Notes: generated by a model from the sequence alone, not told the origin. 6,041 nucleotides of DNA from an uncultured Verrucomicrobiota bacterium (GCA_937873255.1 CALMVM010000444.1:5298-11338), one strand, 5' to 3'; shown: positions 1 to 6,041, counted from the first letter of the stretch. A program made the numbers and translations.

Positions 1-990
1 ATCTGCATCGTCCGGCGCGGCGATCAGGCCGTGTTCTTGGTGAACGTCGGCGACGAATAATTCCGCGCTTGGCAGGACCCCGCCGCCGGCCGCACGGACG
101 AGGCCGTAACCGACGTTCGCGCGGAATTCCGAGGCGCTGCGGTCTTTGGACAGCGCCAAGGCTCCGGCGTCGATCAAAATCCGGCGGCTGCGGCGGTTGT
201 GGCCGATCACCGTGGCAAGCACCGACAGAGCGATGTCTGCTTCCGTGCAGACGTCGAGTGCCATCTGTTGCAGATCGAAGAAGGTGTACACGCCGGGCCG
301 GATTTCGGTGACGCCCTCCAAACTGACACCGAGCACGACGGTTGGAGTCGAGCCGACGCTCACCGTATCGCACGGAAATCCCGCCTCACGCAATCGACCC
401 GCCGCCAGCACCGCTTCCGCGCGTTCCTCTTCCGCGATCCGGCAAATCTCGGCTACGCTGCCGGCATGGTAACTGTGCCCGGCGTGGGTTAAGACGCCTC
501 CGAGGTGCAAAGCTTCGGACGCGGCGACCGCACGGGCCAACGGGAGTAGTTCCGGTCCGTCCGGCGCAACCCCGCCGCGTCCCCCGCCGGTGTCGAGTTC
601 CACGAGGACGGTGAACCGTGCGCCGTTCGCAACTGAGATGGTGTCGATGGCCTCGATCAAGTCCGGGTGATCCGAAATGAGCGTGATCTTCGCGCCGGTC
701 TCCCGCGCGATGGCTGCCAAGGCGGGGATTTTGTCTGGCACGATGCCGACCGCGTACGTCAAATCGAGCCAGCCGCGCGACGCAAAATATGCCGCTTCGG
801 CGACCGTCGAGACCGTGATGCCGCCGAAATGCCCGCGCGTGGCGATGCTCGCGACCTCAGCGGATTTGGCCGTTTTAAGATGCGGGCGCAACCGGACGTT
901 CCGGCTATGCGCATGGTCACACATCCGCGTGCAGTTGCGTTCGAGAACGCCACGATCAAGCAGGAGGGCGGGGGTGCGCGGAGTTTCCAC
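1..990 (-). CDS. D-threonine aldolase / D-serine dehydratase-like PLP enzyme (C-terminus beyond the left edge)
   Basis: A continuous minus-strand frame of 330 codons runs from a GTG at 990-988 to the window edge without a stop. The protein opens VETPALLLD-like (VETPRTPALLLD), the usual start of the DSD1 / D-threonine aldolase family, and a TAG sits directly upstream, so GTG is the natural start. No clear Shine-Dalgarno is visible. Family motifs appear in order: LRPHLKTAKS (residues 34-43, with K39 the likely Schiff-base lysine for pyridoxal phosphate), ELDTGGGRGGV (131-141), THAGHSYH (168-175), SVGSTPT (211-217), EIRPGVYTFFDL (229-240), DAGALALSKD (274-283), GYGLV (295-298 region) and QEHG (318-321). 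Family members have an alanine-racemase-like N-terminal barrel and a C-terminal beta domain. They cleave or dehydrate D-beta-hydroxy amino acids: D-threonine to glycine plus acetaldehyde, D-serine to pyruvate plus ammonia, or 3-hydroxy-D-aspartate. The C-terminal HxC/HxD metal site lies outside the window (members are about 370 residues), so the substrate cannot be told. It lies 71 bases downstream of the small gene on the same strand, so the two may be cotranscribed. Confidence 0.92.
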   Translation of the reverse strand, partial: METPRTPALLLDRGVLERNCTRMCDHAHSRNVRLRPHLKTAKSAEVASIATRGHFGGITVSTVAEAAYFASRGWLDLTYAVGIVPDKIPALAAIARETGAKITLISDHPDLIEAIDTISVANGARFTVLVELDTGGGRGGVAPDGPELLPLARAVAASEALHLGGVLTHAGHSYHAGSVAEICRIAEEERAEAVLAAGRLREAGFPCDTVSVGSTPTVVLGVSLEGVTEIRPGVYTFFDLQQMALDVCTEADIALSVLATVIGHNRRSRRILIDAGALALSKDRSASEFRANVGYGLVRAAGGGVLPSAELFVADVHQEHGLIAAPDDAD

Positions 991-1061
991 CTAGATGGAA
1001 AATTCGTCAGGCCGGGTCGGGCCACGCGCACCCCTGCCGACGGCCGGAGATAGCCGATCCT

Positions 1062-1370
1062 TCAGGCCTTCGCCTTGCTGGGTCTCCGCGTGGCCGCCGC
1101 TTTCTTGGCCGACGCGGCGCGCGCGGTTGCGGGACGTTTCGCGGAAGCCGCGCCTCCTTTTTTTCCGCCGGTTTTCGAGGGGGCCTCGTTCGTGGGCTTG
1201 CCCCGGCCCGAACCGCTCTTTTTCCCGCCGCCGGAAATCTTGTTGACCGTCGCCCAGGCGCGGCTTTCGGCCTCAGCCTCGGGGACACCGCGTTTTTCGT
1301 AGCCTTCCTCGATGTGGTCGGCCTGCCGTTTTTGTTTGTCGGTGTAAGCGGATTTATCGCCTCTGGGCAT
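1062..1370 (-). CDS. Small basic protein, 'plasmid stabilization protein'-type family, with a histone-H1-like Lys/Ala tail
   Basis: 102 codons, ATG at 1370-1368, TGA at 1064-1062. The N-terminal half (about residues 1-56) carries the conserved pattern MPRGDKSxYTDKQKRQA, HIEEGYEKRGV, ESRAWATVNK and SGGGKKSGSGR. I recognise this from many proteobacterial and other genomes, where it is usually labelled 'plasmid stabilization protein' or hypothetical. I know of no firm experimental basis for that label. The tail (56-102) is low-complexity. By my count it has 14 Lys/Arg among 47 residues, many Ala and only one acidic residue, much like bacterial histone-H1-like tails, so nucleic-acid binding is a reasonable inference. 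No signal peptide or membrane segment is visible, so a cytoplasmic location is expected. The start is firm: MPRGDKS is the family start and a perfect GGAGGA lies seven bases upstream. The gene is divergent from the kinase gene and upstream of the aldolase-like gene. Chromosomal neighbours give no sign of a plasmid or a toxin-antitoxin partner. Confidence 0.85.
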   Translation of the reverse strand: MPRGDKSAYTDKQKRQADHIEEGYEKRGVPEAEAESRAWATVNKISGGGKKSGSGRGKPTNEAPSKTGGKKGGAASAKRPATARAASAKKAAATRRPSKAKA

Positions 1371-1377
1371 GGGATGG

Positions 1378-1383
1378 TCCTCC
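1378..1383 (-). promoter_or_regulatory. Strong Shine-Dalgarno (GGAGGA) for the small basic protein gene
   Basis: Read on the minus strand this is GGAGGA followed by seven bases (CCATCCC) and the ATG at 1370. It is a perfect anti-SD match at good spacing. It fixes the start of the 102-residue protein and contrasts with the other three genes here, none of which has a clear SD. Confidence 0.75.
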
Positions 1384-1447
1384 GGGTTCGGGTGGATGGT
1401 TGGTCGAACAAAAAATGTTTCGTCGCCCGGGGGTGTCCGAGGTCGTA

Positions 1448-1465
1448 GCGAAAACGATTTTTCGC
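1448..1465. promoter_or_regulatory. Perfect 7-bp palindrome GCGAAAA-CGAT-TTTTCGC, possible operator
   Basis: GCGAAAA is followed by a four-base spacer CGAT and its exact reverse complement TTTTCGC. It lies midway in the divergent gap, 119 bases upstream of the kinase ATG and 78 bases from the small gene ATG. A symmetrical AT-containing site in high-GC DNA at this position suits a dimeric regulator. As RNA it could also form a short hairpin, but there is no following T-run on the plus strand. The regulator is unknown. Confidence 0.35.
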
Positions 1466-1490
1466 GCCGAAATCACCCGACCTATACCCA

Positions 1491-1509
1491 CGCGGGGGGG
1501 CACCCCGCG
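1491..1509. repeat. GC-rich inverted repeat (CGCGGGG / CCCCGCG, 5-base loop) upstream of the kinase
   Basis: Arms 1491-1497 and 1503-1509 are exactly complementary with the loop GGGCA. A flanking CA (1489-1490) could pair with TG at 1512-1513 across a small bulge. It lies 74 bases before the kinase ATG and so may fall in the 5' leader. There is no T-tract, so it is not a standard intrinsic terminator. A G-run of seven within it could arise by composition alone. Confidence 0.3.
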
Positions 1510-1583
1510 CGTGCTGGTCTGAAAGGTGCTTTTCATTCCGGTTCAGTCGGAAACCCGCTCGCCTGCGGAACCTCGGCTCCCTT

Positions 1584-4500
1584 ATGCCCGCGTCTCTGCC
1601 TCATGACGAACCCACCCGCCTCGCCGCCCTGCGCAGTTGCGGCGTGCTGGACACGCCGGCCGAACCGTTCTTCGACGACCTGACCCGGCAGGCGGCGGCG
1701 TCCTGCGGCGTGCCGGTGGCGTTCATCGGGCTGATGGACGACCGCCGCAACTGGCTCAAGAGCCGGGTGGGGCTCGACATCGACCAGGTGCCGCGCGAAC
1801 AGACCTTTTGTTCCTACGCCCTGCTCCGACCCGAACGACCGCTGATCGTCCCGGACGCGTCGCAGGACGAACGCTTCGCGGACAATCCGCTTGTCACCAG
1901 GCCGCCTTATTTCCGCGCCTACGCGGGTGTGCCGTTGCGTTCTCCCGAGGGACACGCGCTGGGCACGCTTTGCGTGATGGACACCGTGCCGCGCCGGTTT
2001 TCCTCCTCGCAGGTAGATAAACTCGACGCGCTGGCGCGGCAGGCATCCTTTGAACTGGCGTTGCGCCGACGCGTGCCCGCCGGCCGCCGGCTGAGCGTGG
2101 GCTTCGCACTCCTGCTGGCGTTGTTCGTGGGGGTGATCGCCCTGGCCGGCTGGCAGGATCGCCGCGCTTTGTCGAACGATTTCTGGGTGGATCACACCGT
2201 GCGGGTCATCCAGGATGTGGAACGGGTGATCCTGCGCGTGCAGGCCGCCGAAAGCGCCCAGCGGGGATACAGCTCCACGGGCCAGGAGGCCTTCCTGCCG
2301 CCCTGCCAGGCCGCCGGCGAAATGCTCCCGCGTCAGTTGAACGACCTGCGCACGCTGGTGTCCGATAATCCGCTGCAGATCCAGCGTGCCGAACGTCTCG
2401 CCGAAGCCGTTCGGGCCAAGCTGCAAGTCACGCAGGAACGTATCGATCAGCGCCGCCGCCTGGGCATCGCGGCGCTTGAACCGCAGTACATGAACGGGAA
2501 GGGGCGTCAGGCGATGGACGCCGTCTACGCGCTCGGCGACGAGATGATCGCCGTCGAAAATCGCCTCCTGCGCGAACGCACGGCGGCGCGCGACGCCAGC
2601 CAGCGCACCAAGGAAATCGCGCTCGGCACCGTCGGTCTGCTCTGTCTCGGGTTGCTCATCGGAGGATACGTCCTCATCCGCCGCGAACTGCGCCGCCGCC
2701 ACGCGCTCGGCGGCGCGCTGGCGCTCGCCAATTCCGGCCTGTCCACCGAGGTCGCCGAACGCCGCCGCGCGCAGGAACGGATCGGCGTCCAGCACGCCGT
2801 CGCCAGGGTGTCCGCCGAGAGCCTTTCGATGGCGGAGGCCGCGCCGCGCTTCCTGGAAGCGATCTGCACGCATCTGGACTGGCAGTTGGGCGAACTCTGG
2901 ACCGAAGACCCCGCCGCCGGCGTTTTGCGGTTGTCCGAAGGTTGGCGTCAGGCGGCGGACGTGTTCGCGGCGGCGCGTCAGGAGCATTTCCGCGCCGGCA
3001 GCGAAACCCGGCAATTCGCGCCCGGGGCGGGTTTGCCGGGCCGCGTCTGGCAAACCGGCGAGCCGTGCTGGGTGGAAGACCTGTCGGCAGACGAAACCTT
3101 CCAGCGCGGCGAACTCGCGCGCGAGGCCGGTCTGCGGAGTGCCTTCGCGCTTTCCCTTCCCGACGGGACGGGGGAGCGGACCGGCCGGGTGCTGGTGTTC
3201 TTCAGCGCCGACGCCGCGCCGCCGGACCCCGAACTCGTCGCCACGATGAAAACGCTGGTCAGCCTGATCGGTCAATTCGGCGAACGCTGCCGCACGCAGG
3301 CCGACCTGCAAGCCGTTCAGGCGCGGTTGACGGCGTTTCTCCAGCACACGCCGACGGCGATGCTCATCAAGGACGACGCCCTGCGCGTGGTGCTCGCCAA
3401 CCGCGTGACGGAAGAGCTGTTCGGCGTCGAGGGCACCGGCCTCCTCAATAAAACGAATGACGAGTGGCTCCCGCCCGAGGCCGCCGCTGCCATCACGGCC
3501 GATGACCGGCGCGTCCTGGCCGAAAACCGCACGGTCGAGATCACCGAGACCGTGCCGACGCGCGACGGCGCAATGCGGGACTGGCTGACCTTCAAATTTC
3601 CGATCCAGCAGCCCGACGGCAAACGCTGGCTGGGCGTCGTCGCCCTCGATATCACCGAACGCAAGCGCGCCGAGGCCGAACTCGTCCGCGCCCGTCGGAT
3701 CGCCGAGGAGGCGACGCGCGCTCGCGGGCAATTCCTGGCGAACATGAGCCACGAAATCCGCACGCCGATGAACGGGGTCATCGGGATGAGCGGGCTGTTG
3801 CTGGACACGGCGCTGGATTCGCAACAGCGCGGCTTCACCGAGGCGATCCGCGAGAGCGCGCACTCGCTGTTGACGCTCATCAACGACATCCTCGATTTCT
3901 CCAAGATCGAAGCCGGCAAGCTGGTGCTCGAAAAGATGGATTTCGACCTTCAGGACGTGGTCGAGAGCACGCTGGAAATCCTTGCTGGCGGCGCGCAGGC
4001 GAAGGGGATCGAGCTGCTCGGCGGCGTCGATCCCGGCGTGGAAACCCGTTTGCACGGCGACCCGGGTCGGCTGCGGCAGGTGCTGACGAACCTGGTCGGC
4101 AACGGGATCAAATTCACGCGCCGGGGCGAGGTCGCGCTGCGGGTGCGTCCCGACGGGGCACAGACGCCGGACGTGGCGCGTTTGCGGTTCGAGGTGATCG
4201 ACAGCGGGATCGGCATTTCCAAGGAGGCGCGGGCGCGGCTTTTCCAGGCGTTCGAGCAGGCGGACAGTTCGACGACGCGCAAGTACGGCGGCACGGGCCT
4301 GGGGTTGGCGATCTGCCGTCAATTGGTCGAGCAGATGGGCGGCCGGATCGGCGTGGAAAGCGAGTTGGGGGAGGGGACGACATTCTGGTTCACGGTGCCC
4401 TTGCCGAAACAGCCCGGCGTGCCGCCGCCAGCCATGCCATCGCTGCCCGTGGCGACCCGCGTGCTCGTCGTGGACGACAACGAGCTGAGCCGGCAATTTC

Positions 4501-5270
4501 TCCACCGGCAGGTCGCGGCGTTGAAGGTCGGCAACGGCACCGCGCGCAACGCCGAGGAAGCGCTGGCGCTCCTGCACCAGGCCGCCGCGGAAAACCGGCC
4601 GTACACGGCGGCGGTCGTCGATTTGCAGATGCCCGACGTGGATGGGTTGGCGCTGGCGCGCGCCATCAAGGCGGAGTCCGACATCGCCTCGACGCGGCTC
4701 GTGCTGCTGACGCCCTTCGGCAAAACCCCAGCGTCGGAGGAGCTGACCCGCGCGGGGGTCGAGTCGTGCCGTTTCAAGCCCGTGCGGCAGACCCTGCTGC
4801 TGAATTCGCTGGTGGACGCCATCGCCCCGCGCGCGGCGTCGCGCAAAGCGGAGGCGGCGCAACCGGAGTTCCGTGCGCCGAGGCGTGAGGGCATTCGGGT
4901 CCTGGTGGCCGAGGACAACGCCGTCAACCAGCGCGTGGCGCTCGGGCAGTTGCACAAACTCGGGTATGCCGCCGACGCTGTGGGCAACGGGCTGGAAGCG
5001 TTGGAGGCGCTGGAACGGATTCCCTACGACGTGGTGCTGATGGATTGCCAGATGCCGGAGATGGACGGCTACGAGGCGACCCGCTGCATCCGCGAACGGG
5101 AGGGCAGCGCGCGGCACACGTGGGTAGTCGCGATGACGGCCAACGCGATGCAGGGCGACCGCGAGAAGTGTCTGGAAGCCGGGATGGACGATTACCTGAG
5201 CAAGCCGGTCAAGGTCGCGGCCTTGCAGGAAGCGTTGGCGAAAGGGTCCGAGCGGGCAGCGGTAGGTTGA
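1584..5270 (+). CDS. Hybrid sensor histidine kinase: GAF-TM-CHASE3-TM-GAF-PAS-HisKA-HATPase-REC-REC
   Basis: 1228 residues, ATG at 1584, TGA at 5268-5270. The start is supported because the first residues (DEPTRLAALRSCGVLDTP) match the usual beginning of this GAF type; the SD is weak. Domains: GAF 1 (about 22-160; NWLKSRVGLD at 56-65, FCSYAL, VPDASQDERFADNPLV, GTLCVMD); TM1 170-190; CHASE3 191-343, predicted periplasmic, with the typical RGY at 227-229; TM2 345-365; a short linker, no HAMP; GAF 2 (about 399-570); PAS (577-692, ending DITERKRAEAEL); HisKA with H-box FLANMSHEIRTPMNGVIGM, phospho-acceptor H723; HATPase with N840, DSGIGI from D873 and GGTGLG 902-907; REC1 (958-1080; D964/D965, D1013, T1043, K1065); REC2 (1104-1222; E1110/D1111, D1154, T1185, K1207). 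Phosphate is expected to pass from H723 to a receiver aspartate. No HPt or DNA-binding domain is present, so a separate HPt protein or regulator is probably needed. The ligand is unknown. Confidence 0.96.
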   Translation: MPASLPHDEPTRLAALRSCGVLDTPAEPFFDDLTRQAAASCGVPVAFIGLMDDRRNWLKSRVGLDIDQVPREQTFCSYALLRPERPLIVPDASQDERFADNPLVTRPPYFRAYAGVPLRSPEGHALGTLCVMDTVPRRFSSSQVDKLDALARQASFELALRRRVPAGRRLSVGFALLLALFVGVIALAGWQDRRALSNDFWVDHTVRVIQDVERVILRVQAAESAQRGYSSTGQEAFLPPCQAAGEMLPRQLNDLRTLVSDNPLQIQRAERLAEAVRAKLQVTQERIDQRRRLGIAALEPQYMNGKGRQAMDAVYALGDEMIAVENRLLRERTAARDASQRTKEIALGTVGLLCLGLLIGGYVLIRRELRRRHALGGALALANSGLSTEVAERRRAQERIGVQHAVARVSAESLSMAEAAPRFLEAICTHLDWQLGELWTEDPAAGVLRLSEGWRQAADVFAAARQEHFRAGSETRQFAPGAGLPGRVWQTGEPCWVEDLSADETFQRGELAREAGLRSAFALSLPDGTGERTGRVLVFFSADAAPPDPELVATMKTLVSLIGQFGERCRTQADLQAVQARLTAFLQHTPTAMLIKDDALRVVLANRVTEELFGVEGTGLLNKTNDEWLPPEAAAAITADDRRVLAENRTVEITETVPTRDGAMRDWLTFKFPIQQPDGKRWLGVVALDITERKRAEAELVRARRIAEEATRARGQFLANMSHEIRTPMNGVIGMSGLLLDTALDSQQRGFTEAIRESAHSLLTLINDILDFSKIEAGKLVLEKMDFDLQDVVESTLEILAGGAQAKGIELLGGVDPGVETRLHGDPGRLRQVLTNLVGNGIKFTRRGEVALRVRPDGAQTPDVARLRFEVIDSGIGISKEARARLFQAFEQADSSTTRKYGGTGLGLAICRQLVEQMGGRIGVESELGEGTTFWFTVPLPKQPGVPPPAMPSLPVATRVLVVDDNELSRQFLHRQVAALKVGNGTARNAEEALALLHQAAAENRPYTAAVVDLQMPDVDGLALARAIKAESDIASTRLVLLTPFGKTPASEELTRAGVESCRFKPVRQTLLLNSLVDAIAPRAASRKAEAAQPEFRAPRREGIRVLVAEDNAVNQRVALGQLHKLGYAADAVGNGLEALEALERIPYDVVLMDCQMPEMDGYEATRCIREREGSARHTWVVAMTANAMQGDREKCLEAGMDDYLSKPVKVAALQEALAKGSERAAVG

Positions 5271-5429
5271 GTCGCGCCAGCGGGGTCAAAAGCAGCTTGC
5301 GAACTGGTCGACCGGCCGCTGGCGCAACCTGTTCCAGAAAAATGTGGGCTTCCTCATCCGGATTCGTAGTATCGGCAACCGTTCCACATCCGCCGACTTC
5401 CCTGACCGGCGAATTTTCTTCCGCCCGAG
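5271..5429. other. Intergenic region between the kinase and the O-antigen ligase-like gene
   Basis: 159 bases without a credible gene. In the kinase frame it contains stops at 5367-5369 (TAG) and 5403-5405 (TGA), so the kinase and the next protein are not fused. Apart from the stem-loop at its left end, the only promoter-like word I see is TAGTAT at 5367-5372, with a poor -35 (TGGGCT at 5344-5349). Whether the downstream gene has its own promoter is undecided. Confidence 0.5.
5274..5325. terminator. Stem-loop after the kinase gene (perfect 10-bp arms), possible terminator or mRNA 3'-end structure
   Basis: GCGCCAGCGG at 5274-5283 is exactly the reverse complement of CCGCTGGCGC at 5316-5325. 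GGTC (5284-5287) and GACC (5310-5313) extend the stem by four pairs across a two-base bulge, leaving a 22-base loop. It begins three bases after the kinase TGA. There is no T-run after the stem on either strand, so it is not a canonical intrinsic terminator. A Rho-dependent end, an RNA-stabilising hairpin or a bidirectional site are all possible. Confidence 0.45.
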
Positions 5430-6041
5430 ATGCCTCCGCCGAAATCCGATGTTCCTGCTTTCGGGCTGCGCCACTCGAAAGGGCCGCCTGCCAGCGCGTT
5501 CTCGCCCTTCGCCCACGCGCTGATCCTCGCCGGGGCGACGGCGGGCGTTTTCCTCGCGGGCAAACCGCAGCAGGGCGCGATGGGCATCTTCCTGTTGTGC
5601 GCGGGGGCGGCGATGCTCGTTTGTCCGCCGCAGATTAAAGTCGGCTGGCGGTTGTGGGTCGTCGCGGCTGCCCTGGTCGGCTGCGCCGTGCTGGCCCTCC
5701 TGCCGGCGAATCTGCTGACGCGACCCGCGTGGCGGCAGACGCTCGATGCCACGCCGCAGATCGTTTTGCCCGCGACGATCAGTGTCACCCCGGCGTTGAC
5801 GACATTCTGGCTCACGGTGTTGGCGGTCTCGCTTTTTGTCGGCCTGTTCCTGCTCGCGCACCCGATCCGGTCCCGGTGGTTGATCATCCTATCCCTGGCG
5901 GCGGGGGTCGTGGCGGCGGTCTACGCCGGCCTGTCCATCTACGCGAAGGAAAGCGGCTGGCGCTACCCGTTCGCCGCCGAAGTCGATTTCGGTTTTTTCC
6001 CCAACCACAACCACACGGCCTCGCTGCTTTTCGTGGGCAGT
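5430..6041 (+). CDS. O-antigen ligase / Wzy-type polymerase-like membrane protein (N-terminal 204 residues)
   Basis: Open frame from ATG 5430 to the right edge, no stop. The in-frame TGA at 5403-5405 and the lack of ATG/GTG/TTG after it make 5430 the first possible start, although the SD is weak (next Met is residue 51). A short Pro-rich N-terminus precedes five hydrophobic stretches: about 27-44, 50-66, 73-96, 124-144 and 150-171. Between the third and fourth lies a predicted extracytoplasmic loop (97-122; RPAWRQTL, LPATISVTP). After the fifth comes FGFFPNHNHTASLL (187-200), resembling the (F)xNRNHxA motif that marks the large O-antigen ligase / Wzy_C family. Such proteins join or polymerise polysaccharide units on lipid carriers at the periplasmic face of the inner membrane. 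The catalytic Wzy_C part would lie beyond the window, so ligase, polymerase or a glycoprotein ligase cannot be told apart. It follows the kinase on the same strand after 159 bases. Confidence 0.75.
   Translation, partial: MPPPKSDVPAFGLRHSKGPPASAFSPFAHALILAGATAGVFLAGKPQQGAMGIFLLCAGAAMLVCPPQIKVGWRLWVVAAALVGCAVLALLPANLLTRPAWRQTLDATPQIVLPATISVTPALTTFWLTVLAVSLFVGLFLLAHPIRSRWLIILSLAAGVVAAVYAGLSIYAKESGWRYPFAAEVDFGFFPNHNHTASLLFVGS

Larger units (their letters stand above)
1371..1583. promoter_or_regulatory. Divergent intergenic region between the small basic protein gene and the kinase gene
   Basis: This 213-base gap must hold the promoters for two divergent genes: the leftward small gene and the rightward kinase. 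It is locally less GC-rich than the genes, with an A/T-rich patch around 1410-1465. No convincing sigma70 pair was found. The best rightward -10 candidate is TATACC at 1483-1488, but the hexamer 17 bases upstream (TTTCGC, 1460-1465) is a poor -35. Two dyad structures, listed separately, lie inside. No additional ORF with recognisable content is visible here. Confidence 0.5.

Noticed and set aside
69..614. Several overlapping plus-strand open frames at the left end
   Set aside because: Arg/Pro-rich translations without family motifs. The minus strand encodes a clear D-threonine aldolase-like protein through the whole stretch.
1007..1411. A 134-codon minus-strand frame overlapping the small basic protein
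   Set aside because: Out of frame with the conserved MPRGDKS protein, which has the perfect SD. The translation is Arg/Pro-rich and typical of a shadow.
1483..1488. TATACC as a -10 element for the kinase
   Set aside because: The -35 position at suitable spacing matches the consensus poorly, so it is not annotated as a promoter on its own.
4377..4397. A 21-base word in the kinase that recurs with one mismatch at 5799-5819
   Set aside because: Both copies encode TTFW(F/L)TV in frame. Short similar peptides with the same favoured codons explain it, and flanking sequence does not match.
1533..5117. A 1194-codon open frame on the minus strand antisense to the kinase
   Set aside because: Its codons are exact reverse complements of the kinase codons, so a stop can arise only opposite TTA, CTA or TCA, which are rare in this GC-rich gene. 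The translated product is rich in Arg, His, Gln and Ala with no recognisable domain, while the sense strand encodes a full set of conserved domains.
5045..5638. A 197-codon plus-strand frame overlapping the end of the kinase and the following gene
   Set aside because: It crosses the REC2 domain and the next gene in another frame. The product is Arg/Gly-rich without motifs.
5286..5887. Two minus-strand frames of 191 and 177 codons at the right end
   Set aside because: Low-complexity Arg/Gln-rich or Ala/Arg-rich products. The plus strand encodes a membrane protein with regular hydrophobic segments and an O-antigen ligase-like motif.
1..6041. tRNA or rRNA genes, CRISPR arrays, IS ends, integrase or phage genes
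   Set aside because: No regularly spaced repeats, no transposase or integrase motifs and no recognisable RNA gene signatures were seen on either strand.

Overview
The window is high-GC bacterial chromosomal DNA with four protein genes, two of them cut by the window edges. No rRNA, tRNA, CRISPR array, insertion sequence or prophage gene was found. The organism cannot be fixed from the sequence. Strong GC bias at third codon positions, a multi-domain hybrid histidine kinase, a small MPRGDKS protein and an FFPNHNH-type O-antigen ligase together fit a Gram-negative environmental bacterium. Verrucomicrobiota (Opitutales-like) is my best guess, but it is only a guess.

Left part, minus strand: positions 1-990 hold most of a PLP-dependent fold-III enzyme of the D-threonine aldolase / D-serine dehydratase-like family. 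It starts at a GTG and its C-terminus is lost off the left edge. Upstream of it on the same strand, after 71 bases, is a 102-codon gene (1062-1370) with a perfect GGAGGA ribosome binding site. It encodes a small basic protein of a family often labelled 'plasmid stabilization protein', here with a histone-H1-like Lys/Ala tail.

Middle: a 213-base divergent intergenic region (1371-1583) separates the leftward pair from the rightward kinase. It carries a perfect 7-bp AT-containing palindrome and a GC-rich hairpin, both candidate regulatory structures. Positions 1584-5270 encode a 1228-residue hybrid sensor kinase with the order GAF - TM - CHASE3 - TM - GAF - PAS - HisKA - HATPase - REC - REC. All the main catalytic residues are visible and there is no HPt domain.

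Right part: 159 non-coding bases follow the kinase, with a perfect 10-bp inverted repeat starting just after its stop codon. From 5430 to the right edge runs the N-terminal 204 residues of a polytopic membrane protein that resembles O-antigen ligase / Wzy-type polymerases. The kinase and this gene point the same way, so a role of the kinase in surface polysaccharide control is possible, but that rests on proximity alone.

I see no strong evidence for a new biological system. The points most worth a second look are the double-input kinase architecture, the structures flanking the kinase gene, the 1194-codon antisense open frame (explained by codon bias) and the histone-like tail of the small protein.
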